In this document: piece after piece, positions 37,886 through 46,769 of the stretch
Position numbering within the stretch: the first letter of the stretch is position 1
Layout of the letters: each line of letters begins with the position of its first letter
Assembly (NCBI RefSeq): GCF_023283535.1
Contig: NZ_JAKILT010000027.1
Span: 1 to 64,000, forward strand
Source of the DNA: Shewanella sairae
Lineage (GTDB): Bacteria > Pseudomonadota > Gammaproteobacteria > Enterobacterales > Shewanellaceae
DNA length: 64,000 nucleotides
Reading direction: 5' to 3'
The notes under the pieces: model-generated
What the model was told of the DNA's origin: nothing
The model's input: the letters and a program-made list of their open reading frames with translations, nothing else
Database searches by the model: none
Program-made: the position numbers and the translations under genes

Positions 37886-38224
37886 ATGTCAAATGCCAAT
37901 ATCGCCAGCGCTCAGCTAATGATGCAACAGCTTAATATCCACTCTGAAATGGCGAAGGGGGCGATAAGCATCACCCCAAACCCGAAAGATTTAGGCGTAC
38001 ATGCATCGTCTTTCACTGAACTGATGAAAAATAAAGTGGCAGCCGTCAATGCAGACCAGAATGCTTCCGCCGCTTTAATTACCGCTGTAGATACAGGTCA
38101 AAGTGGTGACTTAGTCGGCGCGATGGTTGCATCACAAAAAGCGGGTCTTGCCTTTTCAGCCATGATTCAAATTCGCAATCGTCTCGTGCAAGCGTTTGAC
38201 GAAGTAATGAAGATGCCGATCTAA
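37886..38224 (+). CDS. fliE: Lateral flagellar MS-ring/rod junction protein FliE
   Basis: A 112-residue protein that joins the MS ring (FliF) to the rod and is needed for export. The C-terminal VASQKAGLAFSAMIQIRNRLVQAFDEVMKMPI is the family signature, here split by me into its two helices (VASQKAGLAFSAMIQIRN and LVQAFDEVMKM). It begins the structural run after lafK with AGAAAGAGA before the ATG. Confidence 0.92.
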   Translation: MSNANIASAQLMMQQLNIHSEMAKGAISITPNPKDLGVHASSFTELMKNKVAAVNADQNASAALITAVDTGQSGDLVGAMVASQKAGLAFSAMIQIRNRLVQAFDEVMKMPI

Positions 38225-38226
38225 CC

Positions 38227-38295
38227 ATGAAAGCTAAATTTCACAACTATTACGATCAAAAAACGCAAGCGTTCTTTTTGAGCAAGGATATTTAA
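38227..38295 (+). CDS. Candidate 22-codon leader ORF between fliE and fliF
   Basis: Directly after the fliE stop, ATG at 38227 opens MKAKFHNYYDQKTQAFFLSK and stops three bases before the fliF ATG (TAA-AGC-ATG). It contains a hairpin AAAAACGC-AA-GCGTTCTTTTT (38257-38279) that looks like a terminator or attenuator. No ribosome site is obvious. It may couple translation or set the FliE:FliF ratio; equally it may be chance. Confidence 0.25.
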   Translation: MKAKFHNYYDQKTQAFFLSKDI

Positions 38296-38298
38296 AGC

Positions 38299-40005
38299 AT
38301 GCCGACAACATTGACCCAAACTAGTCCTGCCGTAACGAATGTTGGTAGCAGTAATCCTTTAAACACCTTAAAAAGTAAGTGGCAACAGTTCAACCAAGGT
38401 GATCGCCAAGTCGCTGTGCTTGCGGTACTCGCCATTGTCGCAGCATGCGTCATCGTCATGATGCTATGGAGCGCTAGCCTAGGTTATCGTCCTCTTTACG
38501 GAAACCAAGAAGGGGTTGAAACCTCCCAAATTATTGAAGTGCTAGAGGCGGAAGGTATTAGCTATCGAATCGACGCAAATACTGGCCTAATTTTAGTTAC
38601 CGAAGATAAGCTAGGTCCTGCGCGCATGCTGCTGGCTGCACGTGGCGTAAAAGCAAAAGTCCCATCAGGAATGGAGTCGCTAGGCAGCTCAAATATCGGC
38701 ACCAGCCAATTTATGGAGCAAGCGAAGTACCGCTATAGTTTAGAAGGCGAATTGTCACGCACCATTATGGCACTCAAGGCAGTAAAAACGGCTCGAGTGC
38801 ACCTTGCCATCCCGAAAAAAACCCTGTTTATTCGCCAACAGCCCGAGTTGCCATCAGCTTCTGTTATGCTCGAGCTTTATGCTGGTAGCAACATCCAACC
38901 TGAGCAAATTGAGTCAATCGTAAACTTAGTCGCCGGCAGCGTAACAGGAATGACACCAGAGCGCGTTCAGGTCGTCGACCAAGAAGGTAACCATTTAAGC
39001 TCAACAATAAGTGTTAATAAAGACATCACTCAAGCACGTGATCGCCAACTCAAGTACACCCAGGAACTCGAGCAAAACTTGATCAATCGCGCATCAAGCA
39101 TGCTATTGCCGATCCTGGGGCAAGATCACTTCCAAGTGCAAGTCGCCGCAAGAGTTAACTTTAACCAAGTAGAAGAAACTCAGGAATCATTAGATCCTGT
39201 CGCTGTAGTCACCAAAGAAAACCTAACCAGCAACGAAACCAATAGCGATATGGCTCTTGGTATTCCCGGTGCCTTAAGCAACCAGCCACCAGCAGCCGCT
39301 GGTGCAGAAGAGAATAATGCTCGCCGTAACTTAAATTCACAGGAAACTCGTCAATTTGATACGGGTCGCTCAGTGAGGCACACCCGCTATCAACAGATGC
39401 AATTAGAAAGCCTATCCGTTTCCGTGCTTATCGATAAAAAATCAGCAGGCGAAGCGGGATGGACCCAACCGCAACTCGATCAATTAAGCACCATGGTACA
39501 AGATGCCATTGGTTATTCAGTTGCGCGTGGTGATAAATTTAGTATTAACAGCTTTGATTTCGCCCCAGTACAAATCACTGAATTTGAACCTATGCCTTGG
39601 TGGCAAGGCGAAAGTTACCAAACTTACCTACGCTACTTTATCGGCGCATTACTGGGCTTAGCGATGATTTTCTTCGTCTTACGTCCACTGGTTAAGCACC
39701 TCACAACCACCGTTGAACACAACTTGAAGAACAGCAATGAAACCGCTCTGCCAGCCCCATCACCGGATGCTGCAGCGATTCAGCTTGAAGCAAATAATAG
39801 CGCTCAAGTGACTGCAGATCAGTTAATCGGTTTAAATCAAAATAAAAACGAAATCGACTGGAGTGGCGATAGCAGCTTACCGGAAGCGAGCTCACCGCTA
39901 GCGGTCAAAATGGAACACCTTAGCTTATTGGCAAATCAAGAGCCTGCACGTGTTGCAGAGGTCATTGCTCACTGGATTGGTGATACTGATAATGAACAGC
40001 ATTAA
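38299..40005 (+). CDS. fliF: Lateral flagellar MS-ring protein FliF
   Basis: Forms the MS ring, the base of the basal body in the inner membrane. The 568 residues have a first membrane helix at about 36-56, ring-building motifs (YRPLYGNQEG, AKYRYSLEGELSRTIMAL, VDQEGNHLS) and a second membrane helix near 440-460 (YFIGALLGLAMIFFVLRPLV). The cytoplasmic tail (about 520-568, EHLSLLANQEPARVAEVIAHW) binds FliG. It is preceded by AAGGAT. Confidence 0.95.
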   Translation: MPTTLTQTSPAVTNVGSSNPLNTLKSKWQQFNQGDRQVAVLAVLAIVAACVIVMMLWSASLGYRPLYGNQEGVETSQIIEVLEAEGISYRIDANTGLILVTEDKLGPARMLLAARGVKAKVPSGMESLGSSNIGTSQFMEQAKYRYSLEGELSRTIMALKAVKTARVHLAIPKKTLFIRQQPELPSASVMLELYAGSNIQPEQIESIVNLVAGSVTGMTPERVQVVDQEGNHLSSTISVNKDITQARDRQLKYTQELEQNLINRASSMLLPILGQDHFQVQVAARVNFNQVEETQESLDPVAVVTKENLTSNETNSDMALGIPGALSNQPPAAAGAEENNARRNLNSQETRQFDTGRSVRHTRYQQMQLESLSVSVLIDKKSAGEAGWTQPQLDQLSTMVQDAIGYSVARGDKFSINSFDFAPVQITEFEPMPWWQGESYQTYLRYFIGALLGLAMIFFVLRPLVKHLTTTVEHNLKNSNETALPAPSPDAAAIQLEANNSAQVTADQLIGLNQNKNEIDWSGDSSLPEASSPLAVKMEHLSLLANQEPARVAEVIAHWIGDTDNEQH

Positions 40006-40059
40006 TCATATACATTACACCCCAGTTATAATTCAGCCTGAAAATAGGTAACTAATACA

Positions 40060-41073
40060 GTGAATAACAACGAACTCGGAATTAAGATGGATAACCTAGA
40101 TCAAGCAGCAATGTTGCTGCTGAGTATGGGAGAGCAAGGTGCCGCACAAGTCATGGCGCACCTGGATCGCAATGATGTACAGCATCTTAGCCACAAAATG
40201 GCACGCCTTTCTAGTATTACCCAACATGAAGCGGATGCTGTACTTGGACGCTTTTTCAAGCGCTACCAAGAGCAATCGGGTATCGCGCGGGCATCACGTT
40301 CCTATTTACAAAAAACACTAGATTTAGCGCTTGGTGACCGTGTCGCCAAGGGACTGATTGATGGCATCTACGGTGATGAAATCAAAATTCTAGTTAAACG
40401 ACTCGAATGGGTCGATCCCCAACTGCTTGCTCGCGAAATTACCAATGAACATAGCCAATTACAAGCCGTACTTTTAGGGCTACTGCCTCCAGAAAGTGCC
40501 GCCCAAGTATTAGAGGGGCTACCTGCGTCAGGACAAGATGAAGTATTGGTGCGAATTGCCCAACTTGGCGATCTTGATAGAGAAGTGGTAGATGAACTCC
40601 GTCAGTTAGTTGAACGCTGTATGTTAATGGCGATGGAAAAAAGCCATACCCAAATAAGCGGCGTTCGCCAAGTTGCAGACATTCTCAACCGTTTCAACGG
40701 AGACAGAGAGCAACTGATGGAAATGCTCAAACTACACGATAAGCAACTCGCCAGTAATGTTGCCGACAACATGTTTGACTTCATCATCTTGGGTAGACAA
40801 AAACAAGATACTCTACAAGAAATCATGGCTGCTGTGCCTAGTGATGTGCTTGCTCTGGCGCTAAAAGGCATCGACAGCGAACTCAAAACAACTTTGCTTT
40901 CGGCACTACCAAAACGTATGTCATCGGCAATTGAAACTCAAGTAGAAGCAATTGGTACTGTGCCATTAAGCCAAGCTGTTGCTGCGCGTAAAGAAGTTAT
41001 GGAAATCGCTAAGCAAATGGCTGATGAAGGCTTAATTGAGTTACAACTATTTGAAGAGCAGGTTGTTGAATAA
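40060..41073 (+). CDS. fliG: Lateral flagellar rotor protein FliG with altered torque helix
   Basis: The C-ring rotor protein that meets the stators; 337 residues with N, M and C domains. The middle domain has EHSQLQAVLLG (EHPQ in E. coli). In the C domain, MFDFIILGRQKQDTLQEI and ALKG align well with E. coli, keeping Lys264 and Arg281 equivalents. But the helix reads PKRMSSAIETQVEAIGTVP where E. coli has SQRAADILRDDLANRGPVR. Asp288, Asp289 and Arg297 therefore become Thr, Gln and Pro. The start is GTG at 40060; an ATG at 40087 is an alternative. Confidence 0.92.
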   Translation: MNNNELGIKMDNLDQAAMLLLSMGEQGAAQVMAHLDRNDVQHLSHKMARLSSITQHEADAVLGRFFKRYQEQSGIARASRSYLQKTLDLALGDRVAKGLIDGIYGDEIKILVKRLEWVDPQLLAREITNEHSQLQAVLLGLLPPESAAQVLEGLPASGQDEVLVRIAQLGDLDREVVDELRQLVERCMLMAMEKSHTQISGVRQVADILNRFNGDREQLMEMLKLHDKQLASNVADNMFDFIILGRQKQDTLQEIMAAVPSDVLALALKGIDSELKTTLLSALPKRMSSAIETQVEAIGTVPLSQAVAARKEVMEIAKQMADEGLIELQLFEEQVVE

Positions 41074-41828
41074 TGAGTACTGAGATTAAAAAGTCTGACC
41101 CTCGTTGGAGACTAACTGGTGAGCATGCTCGCCGTCACCGATTTTCACCGCTGATTCCAGTAGAAGCTGGCGATGAACAAGCAGAGATGAGCTGGCAAGA
41201 CTTTCAACAAGCTTTCGATAAAGGCTACGACGATGGCGTACAAAAAGGCCATCAAGCAGGCTTTGATGCCGGTATTGAAGAAGGTCGACAATCAGGCCAT
41301 GCGAGTGGCTTTAATCAAGGCCGTATTGAAGGGCAGCAAAAAGGTAAAGATAATATTGATGACCAACTCAATAGCATTATTGCCCCTTTAGCGGCTCTGA
41401 AATCCTTGCTCGAAGAGGGGCATTGCCAACAGATAGCCCAACAACAAACACTTATTCTCGATCTGGTTCGTCGAGTCTCTTTGCAAGTTATCCGCTGCGA
41501 ACTGACTCTGCAGCCACAGCAGATCTTAAACCTCGTTGAAGAAACGCTAACAGCACTGCCGGATGACCCGACTGAGGTTAAAATCCACTTAGAGCCAAGC
41601 GCGGTAGAAAAACTTAAAGAGCTTGCTGCCGATAAGATTAAAAATTGGACCTTAGTCCCTGATGCAAGTATCAGTGCTGGCGGCTGCCGCATTGTCAGCG
41701 CAACTTCAGATGCCGATGCTTCAGTCGAAACTCGCCTCAACAGCTGTTTAGCTCAAGTACAAGCGCATCTAAATGAAACCCCAATCGAGACGCCGAGCAT
41801 AATCAATGAGGCAGACGTTGAAAGCTAA
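41073..41828 (+). CDS. fliH: Lateral flagellar export regulator FliH
   Basis: A 251-residue cytoplasmic protein that binds and restrains the FliI ATPase and links it to FliN. The centre contains the FliH glycine repeat, several GxxxG-type repeats across about 50-95 (KGYDDGVQKGHQAGFDAG, GRIEGQQKGK). The C-terminal FliH domain (about 110-240) follows. It overlaps fliG by one base and fliI by 23 bases, indicating tight translational coupling. Confidence 0.9.
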   Translation: MSTEIKKSDPRWRLTGEHARRHRFSPLIPVEAGDEQAEMSWQDFQQAFDKGYDDGVQKGHQAGFDAGIEEGRQSGHASGFNQGRIEGQQKGKDNIDDQLNSIIAPLAALKSLLEEGHCQQIAQQQTLILDLVRRVSLQVIRCELTLQPQQILNLVEETLTALPDDPTEVKIHLEPSAVEKLKELAADKIKNWTLVPDASISAGGCRIVSATSDADASVETRLNSCLAQVQAHLNETPIETPSIINEADVES

Positions 41829-43161
41829 CGCCGACATTTTAGATTGGCCTAAGGTACCTGTTGCACAAGTATATGGGCGACTCACAAGAGTCAATGGGCT
41901 ATTGCTTGAGGCTGTTGGCTGTCAACTTGGCACGGGTGACCGCTGCCATATTGAATGTCGCGACAAGCATTTAGTCGAAGCCGAAGTTGTCGGCTTCTAT
42001 AAAGACACTTTGTGTTTAATGCCTATCGAGTCGGCGTCTGGGCTAATGCCTGGCGCCCGAGTGATGCCCATTGAAGGTCGATGCCAAATCCCATCAGGAC
42101 TCGGCATACTTGGCCGTGTTCTTGATGGCTTAGGCCAACCACTAGATGGCTTAGGGTGTATCAAGCACCTTCCCCACGTTCCACTCCAACATAAACCTGT
42201 TAACCCACTAATGCGCAAACCAATTAGTGAGCCGTTGGACGTTGGCATACGTGCAATTAATGCCATACTGCCGATTGGTCGTGGTCAACGCCTAGGACTG
42301 TTTGCTGGCTCAGGTGTCGGTAAAAGTGTGCTGTTAGGAATGATGACCCGCTTTACTGAAGCCGATGTCGTTGTCGTGGGGCTAATTGGTGAACGTGGTC
42401 GTGAAGTTAAAGAGTTTATCGATGAGTCGCTAGGGGAAGAAGGCCGAAAACGTGCAGTTGTCATCGCAGCCCCTGCCGATACCACCCCACTGATGCGAAT
42501 GCGGGCGATGCGCTTATGCCATCACATTGCCGCTACCTATCGCGATCAGGGGAAGCAAGTATTGCTGCTAGTCGACTCATTGACTCGCTACGCTCAAGCG
42601 CAGCGTGAGATAGCATTAAGCCTCGGCGAGCCACCAGCAACTAAAGGTTATCCACCATCAGCATTTGCTCAATTGCCAAGCCTAGTGGAAATGGCGGGCA
42701 ACGGCCAACACCCAACTGGCACGCTCACCGCATTTTATACGGTATTAACTGAAGGCGATGATCAACAAGATCCAATTGCCGACTCTGCTAGAGCCATTTT
42801 AGATGGTCATATTGTATTAAGCCGTAAACTCGCTGAAAAAGGTCACTTTCCAGCTATCGATATTGGCGCGTCAGTCAGCCGCTTAGCCACTAAAGTCGCC
42901 AATCAGGAAACCTTGCAACAAGGTCAATGGTTCCGCCACCTCAATAGCCGTTATAACGAAGTAAAAGATCTGCTACCGCTAGGGGGCTATCAGCCAGGGC
43001 ATGATCAAGAAATGGACATGGCTGTGAGTGCCTATCCGCAAATGGCGGCATTTTTACGTCAAGGCACTGATATACAAGCCGATCATAACCACAGTATTGA
43101 CGCATTAGCCCAGTTGGTCGGCAATATGGGATACACACCTGTGAGCAAAGATAATCGATGA
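41806..43161 (+). CDS. fliI: Lateral flagellar export ATPase FliI
   Basis: A 451-residue ATPase, related to the F1 beta subunit, that powers unfolding and delivery of export substrates. The P-loop is GSGVGKS at 168-174 in GLFAGSGVGKSVLLGMM. Walker B lies in VLLLVDSLTRYAQAQREI, and GEPPATKGYPPSAFAQLPSL is the family signature. The start overlaps the end of fliH. Confidence 0.96.
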   Translation: MRQTLKANADILDWPKVPVAQVYGRLTRVNGLLLEAVGCQLGTGDRCHIECRDKHLVEAEVVGFYKDTLCLMPIESASGLMPGARVMPIEGRCQIPSGLGILGRVLDGLGQPLDGLGCIKHLPHVPLQHKPVNPLMRKPISEPLDVGIRAINAILPIGRGQRLGLFAGSGVGKSVLLGMMTRFTEADVVVVGLIGERGREVKEFIDESLGEEGRKRAVVIAAPADTTPLMRMRAMRLCHHIAATYRDQGKQVLLLVDSLTRYAQAQREIALSLGEPPATKGYPPSAFAQLPSLVEMAGNGQHPTGTLTAFYTVLTEGDDQQDPIADSARAILDGHIVLSRKLAEKGHFPAIDIGASVSRLATKVANQETLQQGQWFRHLNSRYNEVKDLLPLGGYQPGHDQEMDMAVSAYPQMAAFLRQGTDIQADHNHSIDALAQLVGNMGYTPVSKDNR

Positions 43162-43571
43162 AACAATTACTAAAGCTATGCCAGCAAGAAGAAAAAAAGC
43201 TGGGTCAGCTTGGGCAACAAAGAAACAATGCTCAAAACCGTATTAACGGTATTGAGCAACAAAAGCAGCAGTTAAGCCAAATGGTCACTGATTACACTCA
43301 GTTAAGTGTCTCAGGTGGGATGGCGATGATGTTACAAAACAGCGCACAGATGATCCAAGCTATCGCGCCGATGCAAAAGCAATTGCATCGTCAACAGCTA
43401 TTATTACAACAAGAGCATCAAAGAATGGACAACCTCTGGCGTCGCCAGTTGGGTCGCCAGCAAGCAATACAATGGCTCTATCAAGATAGACAACAAGAGT
43501 TGCAATACCAACAACAGCGCCAAGAACAAAAACAACTGGATGATCTTGCTGGCCGTTATGCAACAACCTAG
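43158..43571 (+). CDS. fliJ: Lateral flagellar export chaperone-like protein FliJ
   Basis: A 137-residue, almost wholly helical coiled-coil protein, very rich in Gln (QQRQEQKQLDDLAGRYA at the end). FliJ sits in the centre of the FliI hexamer and contacts FlhA. Assignment rests on length, composition and position (4-base overlap with fliI); sequence conservation in this family is low. Confidence 0.8.
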   Translation: MKQLLKLCQQEEKKLGQLGQQRNNAQNRINGIEQQKQQLSQMVTDYTQLSVSGGMAMMLQNSAQMIQAIAPMQKQLHRQQLLLQQEHQRMDNLWRRQLGRQQAIQWLYQDRQQELQYQQQRQEQKQLDDLAGRYATT

Positions 43572-43618
43572 AACGGATCATCAATCGTCTCAAGCCGAGC
43601 TATTACTTAATCTAACGA

Positions 43619-44077
43619 TTAGCGCAAGTCGCCGTAATCAATTGCTTGTTCGTTATTACGATTCAAAATCTGCGTAATCACTTCTTGCTGAGCCACCAAT
43701 AACTTGCCATTTGACTCATTAATCTGCTTACTTTCAATCACTAAAGCAAGTAGATGATTCCATAGTTTAGCCACTTGTTCAGAAGAGGCTTTAGGTAACC
43801 TGGCAACTAGCGCCATCATACCGCTAGCATTACCGGCAAAACCAAGTTGCTGCAGAGTTTGCGCCCTATCGTTCGCCTTTTCCATTAAGCTATGACATAA
43901 ACGAGATTGCAGTTGATTGTGCTCATTCAGCCCTTGGTTATCTCGTTGTTGCATCAGCTCACGCTGGCGATTAAGTAAGCCCTTTAACTGGCTATAACTT
44001 TCAATATCTTGACGAATGCCCTGCACTAACCCTTTGACTAGCTCTCGTTTTTGATTCTGGCTCACAGGCTTAACCAT
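43619..44077 (-). CDS. flgN: Lateral flagellar chaperone FlgN
   Basis: A 152-residue helical export chaperone for the hook-filament junction proteins FlgK and FlgL. The long N-terminal coiled coil (VKGLVQGIRQDIESYSQLK, then LNRQRELMQQRD) is typical. The frame extends 19 codons further, but MVKPVSQNQKRELV overlapping the flgM stop by eight bases is the sensible start. It is the last gene of flgA-flgM-flgN. Confidence 0.8.
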   Translation of the reverse strand: MVKPVSQNQKRELVKGLVQGIRQDIESYSQLKGLLNRQRELMQQRDNQGLNEHNQLQSRLCHSLMEKANDRAQTLQQLGFAGNASGMMALVARLPKASSEQVAKLWNHLLALVIESKQINESNGKLLVAQQEVITQILNRNNEQAIDYGDLR

Positions 44078-44357
44078 GCTGCTGTACAATCGCATCAACC
44101 ATCTGTTCGATATCAATATCAAAGCTACCATCAATCAATGATTGACGGATCTGTGCAACCTTATCTAAATCCACATCATCCATTTCAGCAAGTTGCGGTT
44201 GGTTGTGTGCAATAAGCTTACAGTCATCACTCACCTCAGCTTGAGGTTTCTGTGCTACAACAGCTTGAGTCTCTTGAGGCAGAACAAAACTTGAAGTTTT
44301 ACTTCGGCTTGTTCCCATCTCAGTATTTATCGTACTGTTGATTTTATTGATTTCCAT
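44070..44357 (-). CDS. flgM: Lateral anti-sigma-28 factor FlgM
   Basis: A 95-residue regulator that should hold the sigma factor LafS inactive until the hook is complete and FlgM is exported. The start MEINKINSTINTEMGTSRS resembles FlgM N-termini, and the C-terminal part (VDLDKVAQIRQSLIDGSFDI, then IEQMVDAIV) is the sigma-binding signature. GGAG six bases before the ATG at 44357 picks this start over the ATG at 44369. Confidence 0.9.
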   Translation of the reverse strand: MEINKINSTINTEMGTSRSKTSSFVLPQETQAVVAQKPQAEVSDDCKLIAHNQPQLAEMDDVDLDKVAQIRQSLIDGSFDIDIEQMVDAIVQQHG

Positions 44358-44478
44358 AACGGGCTCCATTAAATACGCCTATAACCCAACTAGAGCGACA
44401 AAAAGGTGACACTTCTGAAATACAGCGCTGTTTTTTATTCGCTATCCGTTATCAACTCAGCTTAATTAGCGTCCTAAA

Positions 44479-45243
44479 TCAAAACTGAGTTTGTACCCGC
44501 CCTTTCGCTATCGGGTAAGCAACTATCACCTTACCTGAGCTTAAGTTTTTCACTCTAATCGCTTTTCCCTGCCCTCCACCTTCGAGCGCTTCGCCGGGCA
44601 TATTGGCATAAAAGCCATTACTGCGAGCTTCAATAATCACTCGGTCACCAATATTGACCCACTGTGGATCATCAAGTTGTTGTGATCTTATCGGTTGATA
44701 TCGGCGTAGCTTCCTAACCACTTTACGGCCAAGGATCTGGTCTAACTGGCTCAATAAATTTCTATCTGAGGCATCCAAGGACACCACTTGCCAGTCAATA
44801 TCAGTAATTGAAATATGGTCACCTCGCTTCAGTGGGCGATTGGCAACAGGCACTCTAGCCTTAACCTTCACTGATGCTCGAACATATAAGCTCCAACCTT
44901 GAGCTTCACAACTGACTTTTCGCTGAATATTTCCGAGCGGGATATCACCGCTATCTATCGCTAGCTCGCCACTGCAAAACTGTAATCGTTTTGCCCCAGA
45001 AGGCACTCTTACTTTAATTTTGGCAGTTAACTCTTTTATGCCTAATTTAAGCTGCCATTGATTCACTTCTCGGGACAATAATTGCGTCATTTCTTGCTCA
45101 AGTTGTGCACTCGCTCCCACCGTTTCACTTGCTGCGGAAATAAGCGGAAACAAACAGGAAAACACCAACAAAGCACAGGAAGTACCAGTTCCTACCCTTG
45201 CGATGAAAACACCATAAAACACTGATAAATAATGATTAAACAT
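44479..45243 (-). CDS. flgA: Lateral flagellar P-ring assembly protein FlgA
   Basis: A periplasmic chaperone needed to build the P ring from FlgI; 254 residues with an N-terminal signal or anchor (ARVGTGTSCALLVFSCLFPL, residues 15-34). The C-terminal SAF/ChapFlgA domain has VANRPLKRGDHISITDIDWQ, ILGRKVVRKLRRYQPIRSQQ and GDRVIIEARSNGFYANMPGE. It diverges from flgB with only 64 bases between them. Confidence 0.9.
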   Translation of the reverse strand: MFNHYLSVFYGVFIARVGTGTSCALLVFSCLFPLISAASETVGASAQLEQEMTQLLSREVNQWQLKLGIKELTAKIKVRVPSGAKRLQFCSGELAIDSGDIPLGNIQRKVSCEAQGWSLYVRASVKVKARVPVANRPLKRGDHISITDIDWQVVSLDASDRNLLSQLDQILGRKVVRKLRRYQPIRSQQLDDPQWVNIGDRVIIEARSNGFYANMPGEALEGGGQGKAIRVKNLSSGKVIVAYPIAKGRVQTQF

Positions 45244-45245
45244 AT

Positions 45246-45260
45246 TGGCACATTAATTGG
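45246..45260 (+). promoter_or_regulatory. Sigma-54-like site upstream of flgB
   Basis: TGGCAC-N5-TTGG matches the sigma-54 -24 element exactly, but the -12 ends in GG rather than the usual GC. It lies 48 bases before flgB's ATG, a proper distance for a promoter of the flgB-L operon under LafK. Confidence 0.45.
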
Positions 45261-45307
45261 ATAAATAGGATTAATACTCAACCGCTCATACCATACTAGG
45301 AGTTTCA

Positions 45308-45658
45308 ATGGCTATCAACCTCGATGCCGCACTAGGTGTTCATCCACAAACGTTAGACTTTAGAGTCGAGCGTAGCAAAATGCTGGCAGGTAATTTAGCT
45401 AATGCAGAAACTCCTGGCTATAAAGCACGAGATTTAGACTTCAATGCTGTGATGATGCAGATCAACTCAGGCGCTGAGATCAATAGAGATTATCAGGTGG
45501 GTTACCGTATTCCACACCAAACATCAGCCGACCAAAATACTGTCGAGCTGAGTATGGAACAAGCTAGATACTCGCAAAACGCGATGGATTATCAAACTAG
45601 CCTAACATTCCTGAATATGAAAATTTCAGGCTTACGCACCGCAATTGAAGGCAAATAA
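45308..45658 (+). CDS. flgB: Lateral flagellar proximal rod protein FlgB
   Basis: A 116-residue rod subunit. The rod-family N-terminal motif is present as KMLAGNLANAETPGYKARDLDF. The C-terminal ARYSQNAMDYQTSLTFLNMK forms the coiled-coil core of the rod. AGGAG precedes the ATG. It is first in a ten-gene operon flgBCDEFGHIJKL. Confidence 0.95.
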   Translation: MAINLDAALGVHPQTLDFRVERSKMLAGNLANAETPGYKARDLDFNAVMMQINSGAEINRDYQVGYRIPHQTSADQNTVELSMEQARYSQNAMDYQTSLTFLNMKISGLRTAIEGK

Positions 45659-45666
45659 GTAGATTT

Positions 45667-46086
45667 ATGTCATTCGCAGAAATTTATCAGATTGCCGGTG
45701 CCGGCATGAACGCGCAAACCATTCGCCTCAACACCGTAGCAAGTAACCTTGCCAATGCAGGCGCTGCAGCCGAAAACCAAGACCAAGCATTTAGAGCATT
45801 AAAGCCTGTTTTCTCAACAATCTACAAGCAAACCCAAGAAGGTGAGCTTGCAGGAGCACACGTTGAAGTTTCAGCCATTGTGCAAAGTGATGCGCCGCTC
45901 GATCTGCGTTACGAGCCCGATCATCCCTTTGCCGATGAACAAGGTTATGTCGCCTACTCAAATGTAAATACCGTCGAAGAAATGGCCGATATGATGGCTG
46001 CAAGCCGTTCATTTGAAACCAATGTTGAAATCATGAACCGTGCTCGCTCAATGCAGCAAGGTTTGCTACAGCTAGGAAACAAATAA
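45667..46086 (+). CDS. flgC: Lateral flagellar proximal rod protein FlgC
   Basis: A 139-residue rod subunit. MNAQTIRLNTVASNLANAGA near residue 14 is the rod motif, VAYSNVNTVEEMADMMAASR near 95 the usual C-terminal signature. It follows flgB by eight bases and overlaps flgD by one. Confidence 0.95.
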   Translation: MSFAEIYQIAGAGMNAQTIRLNTVASNLANAGAAAENQDQAFRALKPVFSTIYKQTQEGELAGAHVEVSAIVQSDAPLDLRYEPDHPFADEQGYVAYSNVNTVEEMADMMAASRSFETNVEIMNRARSMQQGLLQLGNK

Positions 46087-46745
46087 TGAATGTGACTGAT
46101 GTAAGCAGCAAGAGTACCGGTACTGGCGATATTCAAACTTCTCCAGGTAACGATGCCGCTTCAATTAAAAACGAATTCATGACACTGATGATTGCGCAGA
46201 TCCAAAACCAAGATCCAACCAATCCAATTGATGGTACTGAATATGTCTCTCAGCTTGCTCAATTTTCACAAGTTGAAAGCTTAGAGCACATGCGTACCAA
46301 TCAATCGACACAAATGGTCATGATGGAAAATCTAGGCATTGTGCAATCAGCACAACTCGTCGGCAAGAACGCCATGGTACCTGCTGCAGACTTTACGCTT
46401 GAAGAACAAGCTCTAGACGGCAAGGTCTACCTTGAAGATTCGGTAGAAAACCTCAGCATCGATATCGTTGATCACAGCGGCGATGTGCTTAAAACCATAG
46501 AGTTAGGCCCGCAAGAAGCTGGCGATGCAGCTTTTAGTATCGACCCAACTGCACTCGATTTACCACCTGGTGAATACAGCCTAGTTGCTAATACCACTGC
46601 CGGTGAGGTCACTGCTACTGCCGATACTTTTATCAAGGCCGAAATCGAAAAAATTCATTTTATCAGTGCTTCAGGAATGATGATGGCGGAACTTGGCAAT
46701 GGCCTAGGCACCATCTCTGTACTTGAAATCTCTGAAGTCTCATAA
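46086..46745 (+). CDS. flgD: Lateral flagellar hook cap protein FlgD
   Basis: The scaffold that caps the growing hook; 219 residues. The N-terminal segment FMTLMIAQIQNQDPTNPIDG near 30 is diagnostic, followed by EYVSQLAQFSQVESLEHM. The C-terminal part is FlgD Ig-like and tudor-like, with LEISEVS at the end. Confidence 0.95.
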   Translation: MNVTDVSSKSTGTGDIQTSPGNDAASIKNEFMTLMIAQIQNQDPTNPIDGTEYVSQLAQFSQVESLEHMRTNQSTQMVMMENLGIVQSAQLVGKNAMVPAADFTLEEQALDGKVYLEDSVENLSIDIVDHSGDVLKTIELGPQEAGDAAFSIDPTALDLPPGEYSLVANTTAGEVTATADTFIKAEIEKIHFISASGMMMAELGNGLGTISVLEISEVS

Positions 46746-46769
46746 CGTGTTAGTAAAGGAATAAGCTCC

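Noticed and set aside
44422..44440. Terminator between flgM and flgA (ACAGCGCTGT plus T-run)
   Set aside because: The palindrome has no loop, so a stable hairpin is unlikely, and the T-run is on the strand opposite to flgA-flgM transcription.
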